A stretch of 64,000 nt of DNA from Microbispora sp. H13382 (lineage in GTDB: Bacteria > Actinomycetota > Actinomycetes > Streptosporangiales > Streptosporangiaceae). Positions 25,799 through 33,871 of the stretch are shown piece after piece. The first letter of the stretch is position 1. Each line of letters begins with the position of its first letter. The position numbers and the translations under genes were made by a program. Under the pieces are notes generated by a model. It worked only from the letters and a program-made list of their open reading frames with translations. It was not told the DNA's origin and did no database searches. The DNA is taken from positions 186,001 to 250,000 of the forward strand of contig NZ_JABBXA010000010.1 of assembly GCF_014161445.1 (NCBI RefSeq), written 5' to 3'.

Positions 25799-26881
25799 CT
25801 ACGACGCGAGCGTCTCGTACAGCGCGATGTGCCGTTCGGCGGCGGCCGGCCAGGTATGGCGTGCGGCGAGCGCCCGGCCCGCCGCACGCCTGCCGGGATC
25901 GGCGAAGCCGAGGGCGTCGGCGAGCTCGGCGGCGAGGGCGCCAGGGGTGGCGGCGAAGCGCGCGGCGGAGCCGAAGACCTCACGCAGGACGGGCAGGTCG
26001 CGCACCACCAGGGGGACGCCCGCCGCCAGGGCCTCCATCGCGGCGAGCCCGAAGCCCTCCTTCACCGACGGGAAGGCGAAGGCGCCCGCGCCCGCCACGA
26101 GCGGCGGCAGGTCCGGGTCGATGACCGGGCCGAGCACCGTCGGCTCGACGCCGAGTTCGGCCGCCCGGGCCTCCCACCGCGCGCGGTAGCCGCGGTAGTC
26201 GAAGAGCGTCTCACCGCCGGCGATCACCAGCTGGACGTCCGGGCGCGCCTCCCGCAGCAGCGCGTACGCCTCCAGCAGGTCGAGCGAGCCCTTGCGCGGC
26301 TCGATGCCGCCGACCGTCAGGACGTACGTCCCGAGCCGCCGGCGCCACATCCGGGTGGCGACCGGATCGGCGGACGCGAAGCGCTCGTACGCGACGCCGT
26401 TGGGGATCACCGCCGCCGTGATGCCCCACCCGGCCGCGAGCTCGGCCGCCACCGCCGCCGACACGCAGACGTGCGCGTACGGCGTGACGATGGCGCGCTC
26501 GTGGCAGGCGGCCAGCTCGGGCGTGGTGAAGTGGTCGACGTGGTGGACGGTCCGTACGCACCGGCCCGCCGCGTTGGCGCTGATGCAGTCCTGGGCGTGC
26601 ACGACGTCGTAGGACGCCGCCTCCGGGGCGAACGCCCTGCGCAGCACCGCGATCGACCGCAGCACGCGCGGGCCGACGCCCTCCCCGGCGATGCCGGGGA
26701 ACGGCACGACGCGCAACCGCACGGCCGGGTCGACCGGGCGGAAGAAGCCCGCGTCGCCGCCCCGGCCGAGCGTCCACACCGTCACCTGCTGCCCCGCCGC
26801 CGCGAGCGCCTCGGCGAGGGCGAGGGTGTGCACGACCCCGCCGCGGGGCCTGGTCGAGTAGCTGAGCAGCGCGATTCTCAC
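25799..26881 (-). CDS. GT4 glycosyltransferase, MSMEG_0565 family
   Basis: 360-aa GT-B fold enzyme: N-terminal RIALLSYSTRPRGGVVHTLALAE, C-terminal nucleotide-sugar site around PSVKEGFGLAAMEALAAGVP, whose E-x7-E is typical of family GT4. The match to the MSMEG_0565 family rests on length, the N-terminal pattern and the conserved gene neighbourhood. The GTG start overlaps the upstream nitrilase-like gene by 4 bp. A glycosyltransferase is a regular member of this nitrogen-starvation cluster and may glycosylate its unknown product; that is inference. Confidence 0.85.
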   Translation of the reverse strand: MRIALLSYSTRPRGGVVHTLALAEALAAAGQQVTVWTLGRGGDAGFFRPVDPAVRLRVVPFPGIAGEGVGPRVLRSIAVLRRAFAPEAASYDVVHAQDCISANAAGRCVRTVHHVDHFTTPELAACHERAIVTPYAHVCVSAAVAAELAAGWGITAAVIPNGVAYERFASADPVATRMWRRRLGTYVLTVGGIEPRKGSLDLLEAYALLREARPDVQLVIAGGETLFDYRGYRARWEARAAELGVEPTVLGPVIDPDLPPLVAGAGAFAFPSVKEGFGLAAMEALAAGVPLVVRDLPVLREVFGSAARFAATPGALAAELADALGFADPGRRAAGRALAARHTWPAAAERHIALYETLAS

Positions 26882-27714
26882 CCGCGCGCCTCCCGGTAGA
26901 CGTCGGCCCTGCGCTCGTGAAGGTGATGGAGGATCCGCCGGGCGCGGTCGATCTCGGCGGCGACGTCGAGCTCGGCCACGGCCAGCCCGGCCTTCGACCA
27001 GGTGCGGGCGAGCACGTCACCGCCCGGGCCGACGACCTTGGCCTGGCCCAGGAAACGCATGCCGCCCATCACGCCGGTCTGGTTGGAGGAGGCGAGCACG
27101 ACCTGGTTCTCGGCGGCCCGCGCCTGGTCGTACAGGTCGAAGAGCCGCGACTGCCGGTCCTGGGCCATCCGGGGCGCGCGGTTGGTGACGCTGGCGGGCC
27201 ACGCCGACAGGCACGCCAGGATCTGCGCGCCGTCGAGCGCGAGGCTGCGGGCCGACTCCGGGAAGGTCTTGTCGTAGTCGATCAGCATGCCGATCCGCCC
27301 GGCCGGAGTGTCGAAGGCGTCGAACCGGCCGCCCGGACCGTAGGCCGCGGTCTCGCCCGCGGGCAGGTGGACCTTGCGGTGCAGGCCGAGCACCCCGTCG
27401 CCGCTGACGCACACGGCCGCGTTGTAGCGGACGTCGCCGCCGTCCTCGCAGAAGCCGACGCACACCACCATCTCGGCGGCCAGCGCCGCCACCCGCGCGA
27501 TCACCGGGTCGTCGGGCTTCAGCGCGGGCGGCAGCGCGTCGGGGTCCGGCCGGCGCAGGTCGGCGAGGTAGCCGCCGAGCGCGGCGTCGGGCAGCACGAG
27601 CAGCCGGGCGCCCGCGGCGCGGGCGTCGTCGATCAGCTTGGCGATGCGGGCCAGGTCGAAGGCGAGGTCGCGGCCGAAGTGGGCGGCCGCCGCGGCGATC
27701 CGCAGGACGCTCAT
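26878..27714 (-). CDS. Nitrilase-fold protein lacking catalytic Cys and Glu
   Basis: 278-aa carbon-nitrogen hydrolase-fold protein, a close paralogue of its upstream neighbour: the two align without gaps through residue 53. The triad is altered. The Glu position is Asp43 (LPDAALGGY), Lys114 is kept (GLHRKVH), and the nucleophile position is Asp146 (GMLIDYDKTFPE) where ICYD is expected. The codons GAC for both Asp residues were checked on the complementary strand. It is therefore unlikely to act by the thiol mechanism and is probably a structural or regulatory partner of the active copy, or a repurposed enzyme. Overlaps both neighbours by 4 bp. Confidence 0.9.
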   Translation of the reverse strand: MSVLRIAAAAAHFGRDLAFDLARIAKLIDDARAAGARLLVLPDAALGGYLADLRRPDPDALPPALKPDDPVIARVAALAAEMVVCVGFCEDGGDVRYNAAVCVSGDGVLGLHRKVHLPAGETAAYGPGGRFDAFDTPAGRIGMLIDYDKTFPESARSLALDGAQILACLSAWPASVTNRAPRMAQDRQSRLFDLYDQARAAENQVVLASSNQTGVMGGMRFLGQAKVVGPGGDVLARTWSKAGLAVAELDVAAEIDRARRILHHLHERRADVYREARG

Positions 27715-28538
27715 GCCCCGTACGTCTCCGGCCGGCGGTCGCGCAGGTGCCCCATCGACCGGCGCGCGGTCTCCAGCGCCCGCGGCACGTCGATATCGGC
27801 GACCGCCGTGCCGGGCCCGACGCCCGTCGCCGAGACGATCTCGCCGCCTGGGTCCACGACCTTCGCGCTGCCGACGAAGCGCAGCGACCCGAACGTGCCC
27901 GCCTGGTTGGCCGACAGCCACACGATCTGGTTCTCCAGCGCCCGGGCCCGGTCGAACAGGTCGAAGCGCCGTTTCCAGCGGTCCCGCTCCAGGTCCCGCG
28001 CCGCGTTCGTGCGCGAGCCCGGCCAGGCCGACACGCACACCCCGATCTGCGCGCCGTCGAGGGCCAGCGCGCGGGCGGACTCCGGGAACGCTTTGTCGTA
28101 GCAGATCATCATGCCGATCCTGCCGACGGGTGTGTCGAAGGCGCGGAAGCCGTCACCCGAGGCGTAGCTGGCGTTCTCGCCGAGCGGCTGGTGGACCTTG
28201 CGGTGGTTGCCCAGCACGCCGTCGCCGCTGACGCACACCACGCTGTTGTAGCGGGCGTCGCCGCCGTCCTCGCAGTAGCCCGCGACCACGACCATGTCGC
28301 CGGCCAGCGCGGCCAGCCGCCGGATCTCGGGGCCGTCCACGGCGAGCGGGGGCGGCCCGGCGTCCGCCGCGTCGCCGTCGAGGCTGAGCAGGTAGCCGCC
28401 GAGGCACGCCTCGGGCAGCGCGAGGAGCCGCACGTCCTCGTTGCGCGCCTCCTTGATGAGGCGTCCGGCGATTCCGAAGTCCTCCTCGAGGTCGCGGCCG
28501 AACGCGGCCGCCACCGCCGCCATGCGCAGGGCGCTCAC
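27711..28538 (-). CDS. Nitrilase-superfamily carbon-nitrogen hydrolase (active copy)
   Basis: 275-aa hydrolase of the nitrilase/amidase superfamily with an intact triad: Glu43 (LPEACLGGY), Lys114 (GNHRKVH) and Cys146 (GMMICYDKAFPE). The ICYD form is more usual in aliphatic amidase/carbamoylase branches, whereas true nitrilases often have CWEN, so amide, carbamoyl or nitrile substrates are all open. In related clusters (nit1C) the nitrilase is linked to cyanide or nitrile nitrogen use. GTG start overlapping the upstream gene in GTGA. Likely partner of the inactive paralogue encoded immediately downstream. Confidence 0.9.
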   Translation of the reverse strand: MSALRMAAVAAAFGRDLEEDFGIAGRLIKEARNEDVRLLALPEACLGGYLLSLDGDAADAGPPPLAVDGPEIRRLAALAGDMVVVAGYCEDGGDARYNSVVCVSGDGVLGNHRKVHQPLGENASYASGDGFRAFDTPVGRIGMMICYDKAFPESARALALDGAQIGVCVSAWPGSRTNAARDLERDRWKRRFDLFDRARALENQIVWLSANQAGTFGSLRFVGSAKVVDPGGEIVSATGVGPGTAVADIDVPRALETARRSMGHLRDRRPETYGA

Positions 28539-29986
28539 GCGGTCCCCAATCCGGTCACCGGGCCGCCGACGGCCTCCGTGACCTGTCCATCGGGCCAGCG
28601 CAGCCAGACGCCCCGGCCGGTGGTCAACTCCCCGCACACCGCCGAGGCGGCCGGCCCCGCCGGAGGCGCCGGCGCGCCCGGCTCGTCCGCCGTGAGCATC
28701 GCGAAGCCGGGAAAGCAGGTGAGCCAGTCGCCCGTGGAGGCGGCGGCCGGGCGGGGCACCGCCGCCACGTCCAGCACGGCCGCGCAACCGCTCGCCTCGG
28801 CCAGCATGCCGAGCGTGCCGGCGATCCCGGCCATCGACACGTCCTTGGCGGCAGCGGCCGCGCCGGCCGCGACCGCACCGAGCATCACGCGCAGCTCGTC
28901 CGTACGCCGGGAGGTGGTCGAGTCCCATTGGCGGCCCCGGTATCCGGCCCGCCAGCCGCCGCCGAGGTCCGCCGTGAGGCGCACCTCGTGGCCGGGGCGC
29001 CCGCCGCCACCCGGCACGGGACGCGCGGCGCGGCCGAGCGCGGTCACCGACAGCGCGGCCGGCACCCCGAGCTGCGTGTGCCCGCCGAGCACCGGCACCC
29101 CGTACGCGCGGGCGGCCCGCGCGAGGCCGTCCAGCACCCGGGCGGCGTGCGCGGCGTCGGGGGCGGCGAGCGCGTCGAGCAGCCCCGCCGGGGCGGCGCC
29201 CATCGCGGCCAGGTCGTTGAGGTTGACCAGGACCGAGCACCAGCCGGCCCATTCCGGGTCGCGTTCGACCATGGACGGCACGATCGCGTCGCAGGCGGCG
29301 ACGACGTCGCTGCCGGGCACCGGCGCTCCGTCGTCGCCGGTGAAGCCCGGGCCGCCGAGGGCGTGCGGGACCTGTCCGGCGAGGGCGGCGAGCAGCGGGC
29401 CGAGCGCCGACTTCGCCGCCGCGGCCTGGGCCGCGATCCGGCCGATCGGGTGGCGCATCAGCACGTGCGGCGCGCCCGCGACCGTCACCGGCCGCACCCG
29501 CGTCCACCCCAGGCGGCGGAAGAACGCCTCGGCCCCGGCCCGCACGCTCGCCTCGAAGCGCAGCACGCCCTCCGCCTCGGCGCGGGCGCACGCGGCCCGC
29601 ACCAGCGCCGCGCCGGCGCCCCGGACGCCGCGCGCGGCGGGTGCCACGACCAGGCGCCCGCCCGTCCACCAGCCGATGTCGGGGCCGTCGCAGGCGGGCC
29701 CGAGCCGCACGCCGCCGACGACCGTGCCCGCCGGGTCCCTGGCCACCAGCGTGACCGTGCGGGGGTCGTCGTCCCTGTCGTCGAGGTCGTGCCCGTCGAA
29801 CAGCCCCTGCTCCCGGACGAACGCCTCGTGCCGCAGCCGCCGGTAGGCGCGAAGGGACGCGGCGTCCGCGGCCTGCTCGATCCGTAGGCCGGGGCTGCGG
29901 GCGAGCGTGCTGTGGTCGCCGAGCAGCGCGAGGATGTCGGGCGCCTCCTCCCGCGCCGGGGCCCGAGTGTTCCCGTCGAGGTACAT
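28535..29986 (-). CDS. MSMEG_0567/Sll0787-type GNAT-AIR synthase fusion
   Basis: 483-aa fusion. The N-terminal third (about 20-165) is a GNAT-like acetyltransferase (AYRRLRHEAFVREQGLF; VVAPAARGVRGAGAALVRAA). The remainder is an AIR-synthase/selenophosphate-synthase-like ATP-binding domain (DDGAPVPGSDVVAACDAI; VNLNDLAAMGAAP; VPVLGGHTQLGV). In cyanobacteria and some nit1C clusters these are two genes; the mycobacterial-type fusion is retained here. The reaction is unknown; AIR-synthase-like domains phosphorylate amides or acids for ring closure or sulfur or nitrogen transfer. ATG start 7 bp after the radical SAM stop. Confidence 0.87.
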   Translation of the reverse strand: MYLDGNTRAPAREEAPDILALLGDHSTLARSPGLRIEQAADAASLRAYRRLRHEAFVREQGLFDGHDLDDRDDDPRTVTLVARDPAGTVVGGVRLGPACDGPDIGWWTGGRLVVAPAARGVRGAGAALVRAACARAEAEGVLRFEASVRAGAEAFFRRLGWTRVRPVTVAGAPHVLMRHPIGRIAAQAAAAKSALGPLLAALAGQVPHALGGPGFTGDDGAPVPGSDVVAACDAIVPSMVERDPEWAGWCSVLVNLNDLAAMGAAPAGLLDALAAPDAAHAARVLDGLARAARAYGVPVLGGHTQLGVPAALSVTALGRAARPVPGGGGRPGHEVRLTADLGGGWRAGYRGRQWDSTTSRRTDELRVMLGAVAAGAAAAAKDVSMAGIAGTLGMLAEASGCAAVLDVAAVPRPAAASTGDWLTCFPGFAMLTADEPGAPAPPAGPAASAVCGELTTGRGVWLRWPDGQVTEAVGGPVTGLGTA

Positions 29987-29993
29987 CGGCGCC

Positions 29994-31058
29994 TCACCCG
30001 CCCGCCGCGCTCAGCACACCGCACGCACCGCAGGCCGCGCAGCCCGCCCCCTGGTCCGCGCCGCGCATGCCGGCCGCGCGCAGCAGCGCCGCCACGCCCT
30101 CGGTGACGTACGTCAGCAGGGCGGCGCCGGGCGCCCCGATGCCGTCGCGGGCGGCGAGCGTGCCCCGCATCGGGCGGAACGGGACCACGAAGGGGTAGAC
30201 GCCGCGCCGGATGAGCCGGCCCGCGCCCGCGATCAGCTCGTCGGGGTCCTCGCCCAGCCCCACCAGCAGGTACGTCGAGACGCGGTTGCGCCCGAACACC
30301 CGGACCGCCTCGTCCCAGGCGGCCTCGTAGCCGGCGAGCGGCACCGACGACTTGCCCGGCATCCAGCGCCGCCGGACCTCCTCGTCCAGCGACTCCACGT
30401 GGATGCCGATCGCGGTGGCCCCGGCCTCGCGCAGCGCGCCGATCCAGGCCAGGTCGCCCGGCGGCTCGCATTGCACCTGGATCGGCAGGTGCGGCACGGC
30501 GTCCAGCACGCCGCGCACGCACCGCGCCAGAGCGCGCGCGCCCCGATCGGGCCCGGTGGTCGTGCCGGTGGTCATCACCATCTGCCGTACGCCGTCGAGC
30601 CGCACCGCCGCCTCCGCCACCTCGGCGAGCTGGGCGGGCGTCTTGGCGGCGACCGTGGCGCCCGACCGCAGCGACTCCTCGATGGTGCAGAAACGGCAGC
30701 GGTCGGCCTCGCCGTACCGGACGCACGTCTGCACGACGGTCGTGGCGAGCACGTCCGCGCCGTGCAGCCGGGCGATCTTCTCGTAGGGGACGCCGTCGGC
30801 GGTGGTCAGGTCGTAGAACCTCGGCCGCCGCACGGGCACCAGCGAGACCCCGGTGTCCTGGTCGCCGAGCCAGACCGTGCCGTCGCGCACCGTGTAGGGG
30901 CTGCCGGGGTCGACGGGCAGTGCCGCGCCGGCGCCGTCCACGAGGACGTGGCCGTCGCCGCTCGGCCCCGCGCCGTCCGGCCGCCGTACGGGCGTGTCGA
31001 AGGCCACGCCGCGCAGGGCCAGTTCGGCGCGGGTCATGATCCGCAGATCGACGGTCAC
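29994..31058 (-). CDS. Radical SAM protein, MSMEG_0568 family
   Basis: 354-aa radical SAM enzyme. The cluster-binding cysteines are atypically spaced, C112-x8-C121-x2-C124 (TCVRYGEADRCRFC), a form expected for this family rather than the usual CX3CX2C. An extra Cys cluster near the C-terminus (GCAACGACG) could bind a second iron-sulfur centre. The family is found only in this cluster type and its reaction is unknown. GTG start 4 bp after the Sll0783-like gene stop. Confidence 0.88.
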   Translation of the reverse strand: MTVDLRIMTRAELALRGVAFDTPVRRPDGAGPSGDGHVLVDGAGAALPVDPGSPYTVRDGTVWLGDQDTGVSLVPVRRPRFYDLTTADGVPYEKIARLHGADVLATTVVQTCVRYGEADRCRFCTIEESLRSGATVAAKTPAQLAEVAEAAVRLDGVRQMVMTTGTTTGPDRGARALARCVRGVLDAVPHLPIQVQCEPPGDLAWIGALREAGATAIGIHVESLDEEVRRRWMPGKSSVPLAGYEAAWDEAVRVFGRNRVSTYLLVGLGEDPDELIAGAGRLIRRGVYPFVVPFRPMRGTLAARDGIGAPGAALLTYVTEGVAALLRAAGMRGADQGAGCAACGACGVLSAAGG

Positions 31059-31062
31059 GGCA

Positions 31063-31578
31063 CTACAGCTGGTAGGTGGAGTTGATGACGGCGCCCTTGC
31101 GGGCGTAGTGGATCAGCGCGTCCTGCACGTCCAGCGGGTGGGTCGGGATCACGCCCTCGATGAGGTCCTCCTCGCGGGCGCCGTGCAGGGACAGGCCGAA
31201 CCGGCAGCAGTAGACCTTCCCGCCCTCGGCGATGAACGTCTTGAGCTGGTTGTTGATGTTGTGCTCGCCCGGGAACGCCGAGTTGCCTGTCGTCGGGAAG
31301 CCGCGGGTGGCCAGGCAGTTCAGCGAGCCCGGGCCGTAGAAGTAGATGGCGGTCTCGAAGCCCTTGCGCAGTGCGCGGGTGGCCTGCAGCACGGCCACGA
31401 AGCTGACCGACGACTCGTGCGCGATGCCGTGGACGAGCGTGAAGTACGACTCTCCGTCCTCGGCCTTGTAGTCGGGGAAGACCTTGGTGCTGCCGTAGAT
31501 GCTGGAGCCCTCGGGCAGGGACGGATGGGGGATCTCGCCCATGCTCTTCTTCTCGAGGTCGGTCAGGTCGACGGACAT
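31063..31578 (-). CDS. MSMEG_0572/Sll0783 family nitrogen-starvation protein
   Basis: 171-aa cytosolic protein with a DsrE-like character (TRALRKGFETAIYFYGPGSLN; VYCCRFGLSLHG). It is the marker protein of this gene cluster; the cyanobacterial homologue Sll0783 is known to be induced by nitrogen deprivation. The adjacent cysteines in YCCRF are striking for sulfur or persulfide chemistry, but no function is established. AAGGAGAG precedes the ATG at 31578; the gap to the upstream amidohydrolase is 25 bp. Confidence 0.9.
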   Translation of the reverse strand: MSVDLTDLEKKSMGEIPHPSLPEGSSIYGSTKVFPDYKAEDGESYFTLVHGIAHESSVSFVAVLQATRALRKGFETAIYFYGPGSLNCLATRGFPTTGNSAFPGEHNINNQLKTFIAEGGKVYCCRFGLSLHGAREEDLIEGVIPTHPLDVQDALIHYARKGAVINSTYQL

Positions 31579-31603
31579 GGTGTCTCTCCTTGGGTGAGCG
31601 GGG

Positions 31604-32428
31604 TCAGTCGTAGAGGGAGGCGAAGGTGCCGCGGAAGACGAGCGCGCCCAGCTCGCCGTCCCCGGCCGCGGCGCGCATCCGGGCGTGCTCGCCCGCGAAG
31701 TCGCCCCACGGCTGGTCGCTGGCGAACAGCACGCGGTCGTGCCCGAGGCCGCGCCGCTCGATCTCCCGGGCCAGCCAGTAGGGCGCGAAGCCGATGGCCC
31801 AGGACAGGTCGGTGTAGACGCGCTTGCCGGCCGTGATCCAGTCGAAGAACCGGGAGCCGGCCAGCTTGACGTGGCCGCTCATACCGCCGCCGAAGTGCAC
31901 GAGGTGCACCGGCACGCGGTCGGCGTACCACTCGACCAGGTGCCCGACCTCGTCGACGTCCGAGGCGGCGCCGGGGGAGGTGTGGACGTGGACGACCAGG
32001 CCGTGGCGTTCGGCCGCGGCGAAGATCCGGTCGAGGCCTGGACGGCAGGCGGGGTCGGTGGAGCGGCCGCCGAGCAGGAAGCTCAGCTTCAGCGCCCGCA
32101 CGCCCCGCTCGCCCGCCAGACCGAGGGCGCGGGAGGTGCGTTCCTCGTCGCGGGGCAGCGGCGAGACCCACAGCCCGGCGCGGATCCGGTCGTCGGCCTG
32201 CGCGGCCTCCAGGACGAGATCGTTGAGCGCGAAGGCGACCGCCGGGTCCGGTACGCCGTAGTTGGGCAGCACCAGCGCACGCTCCGTGCCCTCCGCGTCG
32301 AGGTCGGCGATCAGCTGCCTGACCGTGGCCCGCGCGGTGACGTCGGGGTTGACCGCGGGGCCGCCGTAGAAGGGATGGGCGGGCAGTACGCCGATGTGGC
32401 GGTGCGCGTCGAAGACCATCCGGCTCAC
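31604..32428 (-). CDS. Amidohydrolase family protein (TIM-barrel)
   Basis: 274-aa amidohydrolase_2-like TIM-barrel. Metal motif variant DAHRHIG at the N-terminus, then VHVHTS, LVHFGG and FASDQPWGDF as later metal and catalytic strands. The family includes decarboxylases and hydrolases of cyclic or aromatic acids. The GTG at 32428 was chosen because it overlaps the upstream stop in GTGA, like most junctions in this operon; an ATG at 32419 is possible. It is not part of the core nit1C set I recall and may tailor the cluster's product. Confidence 0.85.
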   Translation of the reverse strand: MSRMVFDAHRHIGVLPAHPFYGGPAVNPDVTARATVRQLIADLDAEGTERALVLPNYGVPDPAVAFALNDLVLEAAQADDRIRAGLWVSPLPRDEERTSRALGLAGERGVRALKLSFLLGGRSTDPACRPGLDRIFAAAERHGLVVHVHTSPGAASDVDEVGHLVEWYADRVPVHLVHFGGGMSGHVKLAGSRFFDWITAGKRVYTDLSWAIGFAPYWLAREIERRGLGHDRVLFASDQPWGDFAGEHARMRAAAGDGELGALVFRGTFASLYD

Positions 32429-33765
32429 CCGACCGGCAGGGCGGGGGAGAGCTCGGCGGGCGCGCCGGTCAGCGCGCCGCACACGTCGGCGAGCCGCCGG
32501 GACGCCTCGATGTGGCCGGCCAGGAACTCGGCGTCCCGGCCCACCGCCTCGAACCGGCCGGAGCCCCAGGTGTGCTGCCAGGGCAGCCCGAGGAAGTAGA
32601 GCCCGGGACAGTTCGTGACGCCGCGCCAGTGCATCGGATAGCCCCGGCCGTCGAAGGCGGGGATCTCGATCCAGCGGTGGTCGCGGGTGAACCCGGTCGC
32701 CCAGACGACCGAGGTGATCCCGGCCGCCGCCGGGTCGAGGGAGCGTACCGGCCCGTCCGGTTCCCACACCGGCACGTAGCGGGGCTCGGCGGGGGCGTCG
32801 ACGCCGCGCGCCGCGATGTACGCGTCGATGGCGTCCTTGATCCCCTCGGCCACGGCGTCGGCCCGGTCGAGGTTGTCCTTCAGGTCGCCGGCGAACTCCA
32901 GCGTCGTGCCGGTCACGCCGGTCAGCCGGCCGTACAGGCGCATCCCGTCGCGGGCGAAGGCCCGCAGGTCGATGTCGCGCCCGCCGTCGCGGCCCGTGAC
33001 GTAGTGGTTGGCCCGCAGGCGTACGGCGTCCGCGTCGTCGAACTCGTCGATGCTCCTGGCGTAGTGGCCCATGTCGTGCAGCCACGCCACGCAGTCCCGG
33101 CCCCGGTAGAAGCGGGCGACCCGGGGCGCGCTCCCGACGGCGAGGTGGACCCGGCGCCCGGCGAGATGCAGGTCCTCGGCGATCTGGCAGCCCGACTGCC
33201 CGGTGCCGATCACGAGGACCTCGCCTTCGGGAAGCTGCGCGGGACGGCGGTACCGCGAGGAGTGGATCTGCTCGATCCCCGCGGGCAGTCGTTCCGCCAG
33301 CCGGGGGACGGAGGGCGCGTGGTAGGGGCCGGTGGCCACCACGATCTGGTCGGCGGTGAGGTCCCCGGCGGTGGTCGCGAGCTCGAACGTCCCGCTCGCG
33401 GCCCTCCGTAAGCGGGTGACGCGCACGCCCTCGGCGAGCGGGGGCCCGAAGGAGGCGGCGTAGTCCTCCAGATAGCGGACGATCTCCTCGCGGACCATGA
33501 AACCGTCGGGATCGGGCCCGGGGTAGGGGAAGCCCGGCAGGTCGCACTGCCAGTTGGGCGTCACCAGGCAGAAGGAGTCCCAGCGGCGCTCGCGCCATTC
33601 GTGCCCGACCCGCCGCGCCTCGATGACGACGTGCTCGATGCCGCGCCGGCCCAGGCAGTGGCTGACCGACAGCCCGGCCTGGCCGCCGCCGACGACCGCG
33701 ACGGGGTGGTGCGCCCCGGCGATCCGCGGTGTGCTGGTTTCCGCCGCCGCTTGCATGACGGCCAC
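32425..33765 (-). CDS. Flavin-dependent oxidoreductase, MSMEG_0569 family
   Basis: 446-aa flavoprotein monooxygenase-like enzyme: FAD motif VVGGGQAGLSVSHCLGRRG near residue 27, NADPH-type motif VLVIGTGQSGCQIAEDL in the middle, and VVWATGF near the C-terminus. This layout is shared with Baeyer-Villiger and N-hydroxylating monooxygenases. It is the first gene of the ten-gene run; a GlnR-like box lies 48 bp upstream. The start is either GTG 33765 or ATG 33756; neither has a strong ribosome site. Confidence 0.9.
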   Translation of the reverse strand: MAVMQAAAETSTPRIAGAHHPVAVVGGGQAGLSVSHCLGRRGIEHVVIEARRVGHEWRERRWDSFCLVTPNWQCDLPGFPYPGPDPDGFMVREEIVRYLEDYAASFGPPLAEGVRVTRLRRAASGTFELATTAGDLTADQIVVATGPYHAPSVPRLAERLPAGIEQIHSSRYRRPAQLPEGEVLVIGTGQSGCQIAEDLHLAGRRVHLAVGSAPRVARFYRGRDCVAWLHDMGHYARSIDEFDDADAVRLRANHYVTGRDGGRDIDLRAFARDGMRLYGRLTGVTGTTLEFAGDLKDNLDRADAVAEGIKDAIDAYIAARGVDAPAEPRYVPVWEPDGPVRSLDPAAAGITSVVWATGFTRDHRWIEIPAFDGRGYPMHWRGVTNCPGLYFLGLPWQHTWGSGRFEAVGRDAEFLAGHIEASRRLADVCGALTGAPAELSPALPVG

Positions 33766-33812
33766 TTCAGTCCGGCCGGGTTTCCGGACCGCGGCATCCG
33801 GAATAAAAAGCC

Positions 33813-33828
33813 GTTACCGCCACGTCAC
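33813..33828 (-). promoter_or_regulatory. GlnR-type box upstream of the nitrogen-starvation operon
   Basis: On the coding strand the sequence is GTGAC-GTGGCG-GTAAC, matching the gTnAC-N6-gTnAC form of actinobacterial GlnR sites, with an extra GTCAC five bases further upstream. It sits in the intergenic region in front of 33765. Its fit with a nitrogen-starvation cluster supports GlnR control, but binding is inferred. Confidence 0.6.
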
Positions 33829-33871
33829 CCCGCGTGACGCCGCCCGGTGCGTGAACTGATGTCGCGGTGTG

